Of a stretch of 64,000 bases of DNA, positions 1-6,023 are shown in pieces. The stretch is from positions 186,001 through 250,000 of the forward strand of contig JFLW01000003.1 in the NCBI GenBank assembly GCA_000635495.1. The letters run 5' to 3'. The notes under the pieces were generated by a model, which was not told the origin of the DNA, made no database searches, and worked only from the letters and a program-made list of their open reading frames with translations. Positions within the stretch are counted from its first letter, which is position 1. Each line of letters starts with the position of its first letter. This stretch comes from Prochlorococcus sp. scB243_495K23. Lineage in GTDB: Bacteria > Cyanobacteriota > Cyanobacteriia > PCC-6307 > Cyanobiaceae. Position numbers and translations under genes: made by a program.

Positions 1-50
1 GACGTCCAGGAGTAGTACATTTATATTAATAGTACAACTGTATTATCTTC

Positions 51-341
51 ATGACTTCAGGAGTCGCTAATGTTCGGACTTATTTTTATCGTGGCAGCCT
101 TATTGACCCCCCAACTGGCTGGTTGTTTAACAAAAAAAGTGGTTTAATAATTTTTTTTGAGAGTTATAAGAAATCTGTATCTAATAACTTAAAAGTATAT
201 ACTCATCTTTTCTATGCAAATGAATTAGGTGAACCAGCCCAAATTAAAAATTCAAGACTTCATTCTATTGAGTGCGCTTGTGAAACATGGAATGAATTAA
301 TTTCAGGAGGTTGGCAAATTGTTACTAATAAATTCCAGTAA
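51..341 (+). CDS. Small hypothetical protein, DUF1651-like
   Basis: A 96-residue soluble protein. It has a Gly-Trp-Leu segment near residues 22-25 followed by a short beta-like stretch, and ends with a Trp-Asn-Glu-Leu...Gly-Gly-Trp pattern near residues 79-88. This spacing of Trp/Gly-Trp motifs is what I remember of the DUF1651 family of small marine picocyanobacterial proteins; the match is from memory. The function is unknown. The next reading frame starts only 2 bases after its stop, so the two may be cotranscribed. The exact start is uncertain, because an ATG at 72 lies in another frame. Confidence 0.5.
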   Translation: MTSGVANVRTYFYRGSLIDPPTGWLFNKKSGLIIFFESYKKSVSNNLKVYTHLFYANELGEPAQIKNSRLHSIECACETWNELISGGWQIVTNKFQ

Positions 342-343
342 TC

Positions 344-576
344 ATGATCAAAGTAAATCCGTCAAAATGGGAATATCTAAAAGAATCTACCCTAAAACGA
401 AAACGAACAAAGATTTGTATTACTTGCGATCACTTTCGCTACAGCACTACAGAAACTTTTGCTACTATCTTGATCTGTCCAAAGTACGAAAACGCATACC
501 ACAGGGTGATCATTTACTTAAAGGCTGTGAGTATTGGCAAAAAAATAGGACGATATTTTCTCCTGAAGCATCTTAA
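344..576 (+). pseudogene. Cys-motif small protein interrupted by a frameshift
   Basis: The first frame starts at ATG 344 and reads MIKVNPSKWEYLKES, then CITCDHF (Cys25, Cys28) and a third Cys at ICPKYE. The sense then moves to the other frame at the A-run 489-492 and continues KRIPQGDHLLKGCEYW to the stop at 574-576. Together the two halves read as one coherent protein of about 77 residues, CxxCxHF...CxKYxKRIPQGxHLxKGCxxW, which looks like a four-Cys/His metal-binding microprotein. One extra A in the run (GAAAAACGC instead of GAAAACGC) would restore it. It is therefore a recent pseudogene, a slippage-expressed gene or a homopolymer sequence error. Without the shift, the first frame runs to 601 with an unlikely C-terminus. 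Confidence 0.6.
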
Positions 577-676
577 TTATTCTCTAATTAAACTTCTCTA
601 GGTAGAGATATTTAATTATGTAAACAAAGCATTATTTTATACAACTTAAAAAATTCTTTTTAAGTAATTTTGAAGT

Positions 677-778
677 ATGATTCAATTCTATTTCTCCATA
701 TTTTTATTAATTGTGCTTACATTTTTTGCACTTTTATTAGATGCACCAGAATTGGCATCTTTAATTCAAACATTTTAG
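677..778 (+). CDS. 33-residue single-helix membrane microprotein
   Basis: ATG 677 to TAG 778 encodes a peptide that is almost entirely one hydrophobic helix (residues 2-21, FYFSIFLLIVLTFFALLL-like) with a short polar tail, DAPELASLIQTF. It resembles the small single-span photosystem or cytochrome subunits in size, but I do not recognise it. A good rho-independent terminator begins 9 bases after the stop, which supports a real monocistronic gene. Confidence 0.5.
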   Translation: MIQFYFSIFLLIVLTFFALLLDAPELASLIQTF

Positions 779-786
779 AAAATAAT

Positions 787-816
787 AAATCAGCATTTTT
801 GCTGATTTACTTTTTT
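787..816 (+). terminator. Rho-independent terminator
   Basis: AAATCAGCA (787-795) pairs perfectly with TGCTGATTT (800-808) around a TTTT loop and is followed by acttttttaat. It ends the 33-residue microprotein transcript. Confidence 0.75.
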
Positions 817-860
817 AATAAGTAAGTCGTAGGTTTAAATAGTTGAATAGGAGGGATCTA

Positions 861-902
861 ATGATTGACAGTCCACCAGAGGAGTTAAATTATAAAATTT
901 AA
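861..902 (+). CDS. Possible 13-residue mini-ORF with strong Shine-Dalgarno
   Basis: AGGAGGG at 850-856 stands 4-5 bases before ATG 861. The frame MIDSPPEELNYKI stops at 900-902. Strong Shine-Dalgarno sequences are uncommon among the starts in this window. An intrinsic terminator follows at 929-965, so 840-965 looks like a compact transcription unit. It could be a leader peptide, a tiny protein or part of a small RNA. The ATTGACAGTC repeat word (864-873) lies inside it. Confidence 0.3.
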   Translation: MIDSPPEELNYKI

Positions 903-928
903 ATCTAGATAAAACTAATGCTAAATCT

Positions 929-965
929 GGAATGATTCTTCTATTTGAGATTCATTCCTTTTTAA
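929..965 (+). terminator. Probable rho-independent terminator
   Basis: GGAATGA (929-935) pairs with TCATTCC (952-958) and is followed by TTTTTAATTTCTTT. The loop is 16 bases and may pair further internally. Confidence 0.55.
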
Positions 966-1072
966 TTTCTTTCTAAAAAATGTAAATTATAAATATTAAC
1001 TTTTAAAAGTAAAAAATATGTACATATTAAAATGATTTGGGGCCTAAGTCTCTTCTTTGAGAGTGACTAACT

Positions 1073-1255
1073 TTACCTGAATCCAAAACCAGTTTTTTGT
1101 TCTTCTTTATCTTCCCATTCATTAATAATTAGTTTTAGTAAATTTTTAAGTTCTGAATTCGAAGCATCAGTATCTTTTTGAAGATTTATACAAATGTTTT
1201 TTATTTCTTCAAAAGCATTATCAATTAATATTGTTTTTTGATCCGGATTAGCCAT
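1073..1255 (-). CDS. Hypothetical 60-residue protein
   Basis: An acidic, helical, soluble small protein (MANPDQKTILIDNAFEEI...) without recognisable motifs and with a single Cys near residue 22. The ATG at 1253-1255 follows only 6 bases after the stop of the upstream minus-strand gene (1262-1459), so the two probably share a transcript. Function unknown. Confidence 0.55.
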   Translation of the reverse strand: MANPDQKTILIDNAFEEIKNICINLQKDTDASNSELKNLLKLIINEWEDKEEQKTGFGFR

Positions 1256-1261
1256 AGAATT

Positions 1262-1459
1262 TTAAAATGCTCCATTACAGTTGAATCCACTGCAGTTAAT
1301 AAACCTAAAAATATTCATTACAAAGTTGTGGAATCTCTCATCATAAAAAAATGCCCAGGTGGTAAATATAGCAAAACCAGAGACAGCAAACGCAGCATAT
1401 TGAAGCCAATGTATTCCATAGCTGTCTAATCCATTTTTATCAAAATCAGAATTACTCAA
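1262..1459 (-). CDS. Hypothetical single-span membrane protein
   Basis: 65 residues read from a TTG start. One clear membrane helix spans about residues 18-38 (WLQYAAFAVSGFAIFTTWAFF), with a Cys/Asn-rich tail (NCSGFNCNGAF). It lies between the Hlip gene and the 60-residue gene on the same strand. It does not carry the ExxNGR chlorophyll-binding motif, so it is not itself a Hlip. Function unknown. Confidence 0.5.
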   Translation of the reverse strand: MSNSDFDKNGLDSYGIHWLQYAAFAVSGFAIFTTWAFFYDERFHNFVMNIFRFINCSGFNCNGAF

Positions 1460-1557
1460 ATCCTTTTTTTGTTTATAATAAAATTTTTTTTTAAAAAAGG
1501 AGAGTTTGTTTTGAAGGATAGATTTATTTCCTCTTTAATCTTAAATTTATTAATCGC

Positions 1558-1812
1558 TTAAATAAACCCTGGAACTATCCACCCAAAAAAACCATAGTTT
1601 ATTATTAAAGCTAAAAACCCAATCATAGCTAATCTCCCATTTGTTATTTCGGCATTTTTCCAAAATCTACCCATATAGTTTTTCCTTTTTTTTGAATTTT
1701 TATCTATCAGATAATTCGGTTCTAAGGGTTCTTGTAACCTTTTGATGGCGTACAAGGAGAATTGGATTGTAATAGCGATGATAACAACTATAAAACTAGT
1801 AAGAGCATCCAT
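1558..1812 (-). CDS. hli: High-light-inducible protein (Hlip), two-helix form
   Basis: 84 residues. The C-terminal half carries the chlorophyll a/b-binding signature AEITNGRLAMIGFLA (about residues 54-68) followed by a Gly-rich membrane helix, as in Hlip/Scp proteins. In that family the Glu and Asn-Arg bind chlorophyll, and the proteins protect photosystem II and chlorophyll synthesis under excess light in the thylakoid membrane. Unlike the usual short single-helix Hlip, this one also has an N-terminal hydrophobic helix (about residues 5-23) and a basic linker (KNSKKRK), which gives two spans. The start is ATG 1812. High-light Prochlorococcus carry many hli copies, often in islands, which fits the neighbourhood. 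Confidence 0.9.
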   Translation of the reverse strand: MDALTSFIVVIIAITIQFSLYAIKRLQEPLEPNYLIDKNSKKRKNYMGRFWKNAEITNGRLAMIGFLALIINYGFFGWIVPGFI

Positions 1813-2161
1813 TTTTAGATTTCATATGTGATCAATTTGTAGCCAAAGAGAAATGACGTTTGTATGTATCAAATATTTCCTTAATTCTGCTTTGTTGTCA
1901 GAGGAAACCTTACTTGAATTATTAAAAAATGTAACATATATAAAAAAAAATTAGTATGAATTCTTACCTTTTCTTTGGATTTCAAATTTTTAAAGACTTT
2001 AATGTCACATTAATGTGTCATTGATATCTAAAGAGTACTCTTAATAGAACAACAAAATTAGCTTTAAAGTCTTATTTCTCAAAATCAATAGATTATTGAA
2101 GATTTTTTAGAAATATATTTTTATATCATTTTTGAATTGATTTTTTAATAACTAGAAATTA
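1813..2161. other. Intergenic stretch upstream of the Hlip gene
   Basis: No convincing reading frame on either strand. It presumably holds the Hlip promoter. The only distinct element is the palindrome CACATTAATGTG at 2006-2017 (with flanks ATGT/TCAT), which could bind a dimeric regulator. It lies about 195 bases before the Hlip start. Confidence 0.4.
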
Positions 2162-2281
2162 TTACTTTTGTTTTATTTCTGGAAGGTAAAATTTATTGCC
2201 TAATGTATAACCAATTGACATAAGTACGAACCCAATAAGTTGAGGTAAATGAGAATTTGCTAAAGAGATTTTTTCAATCAT
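2162..2281 (-). CDS. 39-residue hypothetical membrane microprotein
   Basis: ATG at 2279-2281 and TAA at 2162-2164. It has a weakly hydrophobic central segment, LPQLIGFVLMSIGYTLG (about residues 12-28), with polar ends (MIEKISLANSH, KFYLPEIKQK). The codon pattern and charge arrangement look protein-like. It belongs to a run of minus-strand small genes with the Hlip. Function not recognised. Confidence 0.5.
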   Translation of the reverse strand: MIEKISLANSHLPQLIGFVLMSIGYTLGNKFYLPEIKQK

Positions 2282-2332
2282 TTCCCAAACTATAAAATAA
2301 TATAATAATAAAAAAATTTTAATTATGTAGAT

Positions 2333-2506
2333 TTATTTTCTTTTTGATTCTTTAATTTCCCCAGATTTTTTGAGTGAATTAACAAGTCTTTCATTTTCTG
2401 TTTTTAAATTTTCTAATGCAGATTTTGTGAATTGCTCTTTAGCCTCAAATTTTGCTGAACTTATAACTTTTTTATTAGGAAGTTTTTTCTTCGGTTCTGG
2501 CTTCAT
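2333..2506 (-). CDS. 57-residue Lys/Glu-rich hypothetical protein
   Basis: ATG at 2504-2506 and TAA at 2333-2335. A highly charged, probably helical or coiled-coil protein (MKPEPKKKLPNKKVISS..., ENLKTENERLVNSLKKSG). Its C-terminal third resembles the 41-residue protein at 6316-6441 (TNEND...VKNLKKAG), suggesting a small family. Function unknown. Confidence 0.5.
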   Translation of the reverse strand: MKPEPKKKLPNKKVISSAKFEAKEQFTKSALENLKTENERLVNSLKKSGEIKESKRK

Positions 2507-2602
2507 ATTAAAAACTTTTTAAAAATACTAAAAGTTATTTTTTTTTATTAGGTATTATTTTTTACAATTTTCTGGTTAATAATATTTGTTTACATAAACA
2601 AA

Positions 2603-2815
2603 TTAATCTTTATCTTTTGGGAGCCTTAACCATCCAGTAGTCCATTCTGATTTCAGTTTTGCCCATGAGATCCTTTTAATATCTTTTTTATTTTTGGTAG
2701 GAAAAATATCAACCCATCTATCTTCATTTTTACCACCATAAGCTTTAACTTGAAAATGCCTATGTCCATTAATAGTTTCTGGTGCTGTCCAACACAAAGT
2801 AGGAGGCCATTTCAT
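2603..2815 (-). CDS. Tryptophan-rich small protein (TIGR02450/DUF2389-like)
   Basis: 70 residues with five or six Trp at conserved-looking positions: KWPPT.CWTAPE, GHRHFQVKAYGGK near residues 17-29, then SWAKLKSEWTTGWLRLP near residues 49-65. The GxRHF..V and W..L....W..GW patterns are those of the small Trp-rich conserved family found in cyanobacteria and proteobacteria. No biochemical role is known. The stop follows an ordinary AT-rich intergenic region, and the start ATG at 2813-2815 is clear. Confidence 0.75.
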   Translation of the reverse strand: MKWPPTLCWTAPETINGHRHFQVKAYGGKNEDRWVDIFPTKNKKDIKRISWAKLKSEWTTGWLRLPKDKD

Positions 2816-2839
2816 GAGAAATTTTTAAAAGTTAAAAAA

Positions 2840-2926
2840 CTAAAGGTTGCTTTGCCCAGTTAAAACTAAACCATAATACGCAATCGTACCAAGAATAAGT
2901 ACGATACCTAGTATTCTAATAATCAT
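2840..2926 (-). CDS. 28-residue single-span membrane microprotein
   Basis: ATG at 2924-2926, TAG at 2840-2842. MIIRILGIVLILGTIAYYGLVL forms one membrane helix, with a short polar tail TGQSNL. It lies 24 bases upstream of the Trp-rich gene on the same strand and may be cotranscribed with it. It could be a photosystem- or cytochrome-associated small subunit, but it is not recognised. Confidence 0.5.
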   Translation of the reverse strand: MIIRILGIVLILGTIAYYGLVLTGQSNL

Positions 2927-2997
2927 GCTTTAATATTTTTTAAATTCAGATCATGTTAAAGAAGTTTTATAAATTTGAGTTAAAGATTTAATATTTT

Positions 2998-3207
2998 CTA
3001 ATTTTTCCTTTTTTTATTTCTAACTATGGAGTGGCAAGATTCAGGATGCCATTCATTCTGAATTATGCCAATAAAATCATAAATAAATGAATAGGGACAT
3101 CCAGTTTCTTTTTGAAGTTCTGAAAGTTCTTCTTTAATGAATTCATATACACACGTTATTACCCCTAAATTTTCTTCTTGGGAGGGAGCCCATTTTTTAT
3201 TCTCCAT
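2998..3207 (-). CDS. Hypothetical 69-residue protein
   Basis: A soluble, Glu-rich protein with a basic tail (RNKKRKN) and three Cys, one in an ETGCPYSF segment. It overlaps the end of the next upstream gene by one base (3207), so it is probably translated from the same message as 3207-3389. Function unknown. Confidence 0.5.
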   Translation of the reverse strand: MENKKWAPSQEENLGVITCVYEFIKEELSELQKETGCPYSFIYDFIGIIQNEWHPESCHSIVRNKKRKN

Positions 3208-3389
3208 TAATTATTTTTTAAATTATTTTCCACAATATCGTAATAGGTTATGTCTCCATAATCTGCATCTGAACAACATAAATCTCCATATAGTTCCTCT
3301 AACAAATCGTACGCATCTGAATACTTATCAAAACTTTGAGCTGTTAGTTCGTCATCTTTTCCGTCAATTCTAATTATTTTGTAGGTCAT
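3207..3389 (-). CDS. Hypothetical acidic 60-residue protein
   Basis: Starts at ATG 3387-3389 with MTYKIIRIDGKDDELTAQSFDKYSDAY. The protein is very acidic and contains CCSDADYGD near residues 38-46. The pattern of a short beta strand followed by acidic helices recalls small picocyanobacterial proteins of unknown role. It is the first gene of a two-gene unit with 2998-3207. Confidence 0.5.
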   Translation of the reverse strand: MTYKIIRIDGKDDELTAQSFDKYSDAYDLLEELYGDLCCSDADYGDITYYDIVENNLKNN

Positions 3390-3448
3390 ATTTTACTTAG
3401 ATGCCAAAAGTATTTTTGATTCATTAGATCATCTTATAAATAAAAATC

Positions 3449-3655
3449 TTATTTAGGAGTATTAGTTGGGTAAAGCTTTTGAATTTTATTTTTCTGAATT
3501 TCTATTTTTCTTCTTTCATATTTTTTTGCCATTATTTTTCTGATAAATAATTGTGGGATAAGCCAAACTAAAGCAATAGCTATAGCCATGAAAGCAGGAT
3601 TTCTCCACGTTAACCTAATAATCTCTTGTATAAATTCTTGATTGAAAATTTCCAT
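3449..3655 (-). CDS. Hypothetical single-span membrane protein
   Basis: 68 residues. An N-terminal amphipathic segment is followed by a hydrophobic helix at about 18-37 (NPAFMAIAIALVWLIPQLFI) and a strongly basic cytosolic tail (RKIMAKKYERRKIEIQKNKIQK). The positive-inside rule puts the tail in the cytoplasm. Function unknown. Confidence 0.5.
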   Translation of the reverse strand: MEIFNQEFIQEIIRLTWRNPAFMAIAIALVWLIPQLFIRKIMAKKYERRKIEIQKNKIQKLYPTNTPK

Positions 3656-3828
3656 ACATTAAATTTTGATGATAAAAATATCTTTGCTTTCTTTTATAAA
3701 TTCTTTTAAATTTCATAACCTATCATAACCTTAAAAAATTTAATAAGGAATTTTTTAAATTTTATCTTTTTCTAGTTCGTTTTCTTTTATATTTGGATTT
3801 AAATTAATTTTTTATTTTTAGTTTAGAG
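3656..3828. other. AT-rich divergent intergenic region
   Basis: No reading frame supported. It lies between divergent genes and probably carries promoters for both the 68-residue membrane protein and the SDR gene. No distinct operator was seen. Confidence 0.3.
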
Positions 3829-4494
3829 ATGTCTACTTTTCTAATTACAGGATCAAATAGGGGTATTGGATTAGAACTATGTAGGCAAATTCATAAGAGG
3901 GGAGATAATGTAATTGCAACGTGTAGGAAAGCTTCAAAAGAACTTATAGATTTAGGAGTAAGAGTTGAAGAGAATATAGAAATTTCTTCAAATGAGTCGA
4001 TAACAAATTTGTGTAAAAAACTATCTGGAGTTAATTTAGATTGCTTAATTCATAATGCAGGAATTTATGAATTTAATTCTTTCGAAAACTTAGATAAAAA
4101 AAGTATTTTGCGGCAATTTGAAGTCAATGCATTGAGCCCAATATGTATGACTCAATCACTTAAACATTTTTTAAAAAGATCTTCTAAAGTTGCTTTTATC
4201 ACAAGTAGAATGGGATCTATTGAAGATAATACATCTGGAAGTTCTTATGGTTACAGGATGTCTAAAGTCGCTTTGTCCATGGCAGCAAAATCACTTTCTA
4301 TAGATTTATCAAGAGAAGATATTTATGTAGCTATTTTGCACCCTGGGTTAGTGAGTACGAGAATGACTGGCTTTACAAGAAATGGAATTAGTCCTGAAGA
4401 ATCAGCAAATGGCCTTTTAAAACGTATAGATTCTTTAAATAAAAATAACTCGGGTACGTTTTGGCATGCCAACGGAGAAGTTTTGCCTTGGTAA
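3829..4494 (+). CDS. Short-chain dehydrogenase/reductase (SDR)
   Basis: 221 residues, a typical classical SDR length. The cofactor motif TGSNRGIG stands at residues 7-14, HNAG near residue 76, the catalytic Ser in the TSRMGSIEDNTSGSSYG region, and the active-site YGYRMSK (Tyr and Lys four apart) near residues 141-147. PG..ST/TRM follows, as in family members that close over NADP(H). It probably acts on a small carbonyl substrate in the cytosol. The substrate cannot be told from the sequence; related proteins are annotated as C-factor-like or general NAD(P)-dependent oxidoreductases. The gene is monocistronic. Confidence 0.85.
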   Translation: MSTFLITGSNRGIGLELCRQIHKRGDNVIATCRKASKELIDLGVRVEENIEISSNESITNLCKKLSGVNLDCLIHNAGIYEFNSFENLDKKSILRQFEVNALSPICMTQSLKHFLKRSSKVAFITSRMGSIEDNTSGSSYGYRMSKVALSMAAKSLSIDLSREDIYVAILHPGLVSTRMTGFTRNGISPEESANGLLKRIDSLNKNNSGTFWHANGEVLPW

Positions 4495-4627
4495 AATCTA
4501 TATTTTTATTTTTAAGAGATTTATATCGTTAATTTGTTAAAAAACTTTTAAATTTTTAACAAATTTCTTTCCTTGTTTAATTCTTTTAGTTATCTTTAAA
4601 AAAAACATTAGTAAAGGAGGTGATTCA

Positions 4628-4750
4628 TTGTCGTATCTACCGAAAAATGCGGTTATTAAAGGGGCCGTGAATTCAGTATCTTCATCACATTCATCGGTCT
4701 CTTTTTCTTTGATTAAGAAAAAAGGTTTTATAATCAACAGATTTATATAA
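4628..4750 (+). CDS. Possible 40-residue protein with near-perfect Shine-Dalgarno
   Basis: AAAGGAGGTGAT at 4613-4624 is almost the exact complement of the 16S rRNA 3' end and lies a few bases before TTG 4628. The frame reads MSYLPKNAVIKGAVNS... (Ser-rich middle, basic end) to TAA 4748-4750. A 22-bp palindrome overlaps its end and a terminator follows at 4771-4806, so transcription appears to be on this strand. An antisense frame (4537-4737, TTG start) covers the same DNA, and I prefer the plus strand because of its translation and termination signals. The function is not recognised, and the RNA itself may be the functional product. Confidence 0.45.
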   Translation: MSYLPKNAVIKGAVNSVSSSHSSVSFSLIKKKGFIINRFI

Positions 4751-4757
4751 ATCTGTT
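4736..4757. repeat. 22-bp perfect palindrome
   Basis: AACAGATTTAT at 4736-4746 is followed directly by its reverse complement ATAAATCTGTT at 4747-4757. It lies 13 bases before a terminator stem, so the transcript would carry two consecutive hairpins. As DNA it could be an operator. Confidence 0.7.
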
Positions 4758-4770
4758 ACTTAATAATTAA

Positions 4771-4806
4771 AAGCTCTGCATCTCATGAAGTTGCAGAGCT
4801 TTTTTT
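4771..4806 (+). terminator. Rho-independent terminator (possibly bidirectional)
   Basis: AAGCTCTGCA (4771-4780) pairs with TGCAGAGCTT (4792-4801), followed by seven T on the plus strand. On the minus strand the stem is followed by TTAATTATT, so it may also end the microprotein operon 5510-4837. Confidence 0.8.
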
Positions 4807-4836
4807 GTGAATTTAAATAATCTTTCAAAATTTAGG

Positions 4837-4938
4837 CTATCTTTTTTGGCCGAAGTAAATTAAAGCTAAAAAAGATAAAGTGCTTACCAAAGCGATTAAG
4901 TACCACCCAGTTGAGGAGTTGCTAGTTAATTCGTTCAT
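4837..4938 (-). CDS. 33-residue single-span membrane microprotein
   Basis: ATG at 4936-4938, TAG at 4837-4839. MNELTSNSSTGWYL is followed by a membrane helix LIALVSTLSFLALIYFG and a basic end QKR. It starts at the base directly following the stop of the previous gene (4939-5028). This is the last member of a four-gene minus-strand unit with essentially no intergenic space. Its size and form match small thylakoid complex subunits, but I cannot assign it to a known psb, psa, pet or ndh gene. Confidence 0.6.
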   Translation of the reverse strand: MNELTSNSSTGWYLIALVSTLSFLALIYFGQKR

Positions 4939-5028
4939 TTATTTTGACTTATCTGAGGAACTGATTATTTGAGTGAAAATCACAATTGATATCATTAAAA
5001 AAACTAAAAGGATGTAAGTTACGTTCAT
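4939..5028 (-). CDS. 29-residue single-span membrane microprotein
   Basis: ATG at 5026-5028, TAA at 4939-4941. MNVTYILLVFLMISIVIFTQII is a membrane helix with the tail SSSDKSK. It begins directly after the stop of the 84-residue gene and ends directly before the next start. Zero-gap packing between four tiny frames is strong evidence that all are translated. Function unknown. Confidence 0.6.
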   Translation of the reverse strand: MNVTYILLVFLMISIVIFTQIISSSDKSK

Positions 5029-5283
5029 TTATAGAAAAATGCTAATTATTAAAAAGATTATTCCTAGAAATACAGTAACAATTGCTCCATCTACTAATAA
5101 GTCTTTCCATGTATAACTTTTAAGCATCCTTGTTTTATCTTCTTCACTCATAAGGTTCTTTAACCACGTCCAATCTAAAAGCTGTGTCAATGCAACACCA
5201 AAGATTAAATGACCAAACAAAATACCAATTAGATCAATTCTAGAAATATCTTTAGTGAGACTCGTAATAATAAAAAAGTCCAC
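5029..5283 (-). CDS. Hypothetical two-span membrane protein
   Basis: 84 residues with two hydrophobic segments: about 16-38 (LIGILFGHLIFGVALTQLLDWTW) and about 64-84 (DGAIVTVFLGIIFLIISIFL). Between them is a charged loop with SEEDKTRML. The C-terminus ends inside the membrane segment. It overlaps the upstream gene by one base (5283) and touches the downstream microprotein. No family recognised. Confidence 0.6.
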   Translation of the reverse strand: MDFFIITSLTKDISRIDLIGILFGHLIFGVALTQLLDWTWLKNLMSEEDKTRMLKSYTWKDLLVDGAIVTVFLGIIFLIISIFL

Positions 5284-5510
5284 TAGCTTTTTTCTTTATT
5301 AGATAAGGCACCACCTTCTTCTTTGTATTTTTCCCAAGCTTCACTTATTTTCGCTTTAGAGAAATTTTGTTTTCCCTCAGAGAATTTATTTTTGAGGTTA
5401 TTTAAACTATTAGTTAGTTCTTTTTTTGTTGGTTCATCAAGGAAGTTTGATGTTAATTTCCATAAATACCAGCTACTAGCTAGAAGAAGAATCAATCCGA
5501 GTAATTGCAT
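5283..5510 (-). CDS. Hypothetical membrane-anchored 75-residue protein
   Basis: An N-terminal membrane helix (MQLLGLILLLASSWYLW) is followed by an amphipathic, Lys/Asn/Glu-rich helix (EPTKKELTNSLNNLKNKFSEGKQNFSKAKI), probably on the cytosolic or stromal face. It is the first gene of the compact operon 5510-4837. The later genes are all very small membrane proteins, so this set may form a small membrane complex; that is inference. Confidence 0.6.
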   Translation of the reverse strand: MQLLGLILLLASSWYLWKLTSNFLDEPTKKELTNSLNNLKNKFSEGKQNFSKAKISEAWEKYKEEGGALSNKEKS

Positions 5511-5601
5511 ATTAGTTTTTTCTCATCCTACAACTTTTCAAATGGTTTCGATAAATTAATTTATTTAATACCTGTAGAAATTTTTTTGACTTAAATAAAA
5601 A

Positions 5602-5757
5602 TTAAAACTTTAACCAGTGGAAAAATATTCTATCCAGCAGCCATATAGTTAGACCCCCTTCGAGGAAAGCCAACCAATACATCCCATAATCAGAAAATCC
5701 CATTTGCTCTTTTACTGTTTTAATTAATTTTTTGTGAGCTTGAATGAGATCTTTCAT
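5602..5757 (-). CDS. 51-residue conserved-looking hypothetical protein
   Basis: ATG at 5755-5757, TAA at 5602-5604. MKDLIQAHKKLIKTVKEQMGFSDYGMYWL is followed by FLEGGLTIWLLDRIFFHWL, an aromatic hydrophobic C-terminal segment that may insert in a membrane. The motif SDYGxYWLxFxEGG looks like a conserved picocyanobacterial small protein of unknown function. It lies 14 bases downstream of the CxxC protein gene on the same strand. Confidence 0.6.
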   Translation of the reverse strand: MKDLIQAHKKLIKTVKEQMGFSDYGMYWLAFLEGGLTIWLLDRIFFHWLKF

Positions 5758-5771
5758 GAAGAATAAAATTT

Positions 5772-6023
5772 TTAAACCTGCTGATTTTCTTTTATTAAGA
5801 ATCCCTTACCGTAACAAGATAAACAAGTTTTAGTTTCATCTAATGAAATTCTTAGAAAACCTGCTCCATTACATCTAAAGCAATTTACTTTAGAAGTTGA
5901 GTAAAGTTTTGACTTGATCTTAGCAGCACGGTTTAAGTAAGAAACAGTTTCTTTACGACCGTTAGCTTGAGCAGCTTTATTTAAAAGCTTTTTATAACTG
6001 ACTTTTAGTTCTTGCGTATTCAT
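5772..6023 (-). CDS. Small zinc-finger-like protein (DnaJ-type CxxCxGxG)
   Basis: 83 residues. The N-terminal half is a basic helical region (YKKLLNKAAQANGRKETV). The C-terminal half has two Cys pairs, CFRCNGAGF (about residues 48-56) and CLSCYGKGF (about 67-75). This CxxCxGxG pairing is what DnaJ and Bsd2-like proteins use to bind one Zn, with thiol or chaperone roles in plastids and cyanobacteria. The protein has no J domain. The role is unknown. It precedes the 51-residue gene on the same strand. Confidence 0.7.
   Translation of the reverse strand: MNTQELKVSYKKLLNKAAQANGRKETVSYLNRAAKIKSKLYSTSKVNCFRCNGAGFLRISLDETKTCLSCYGKGFLIKENQQV

Noticed and set aside
4537-4737. Minus-strand 66-residue frame opposite the 40-codon frame
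   Set aside because: It starts at TTG without a ribosome binding site, while the plus strand has a near-perfect Shine-Dalgarno, palindrome and terminator. It is kept only as the alternative reading.
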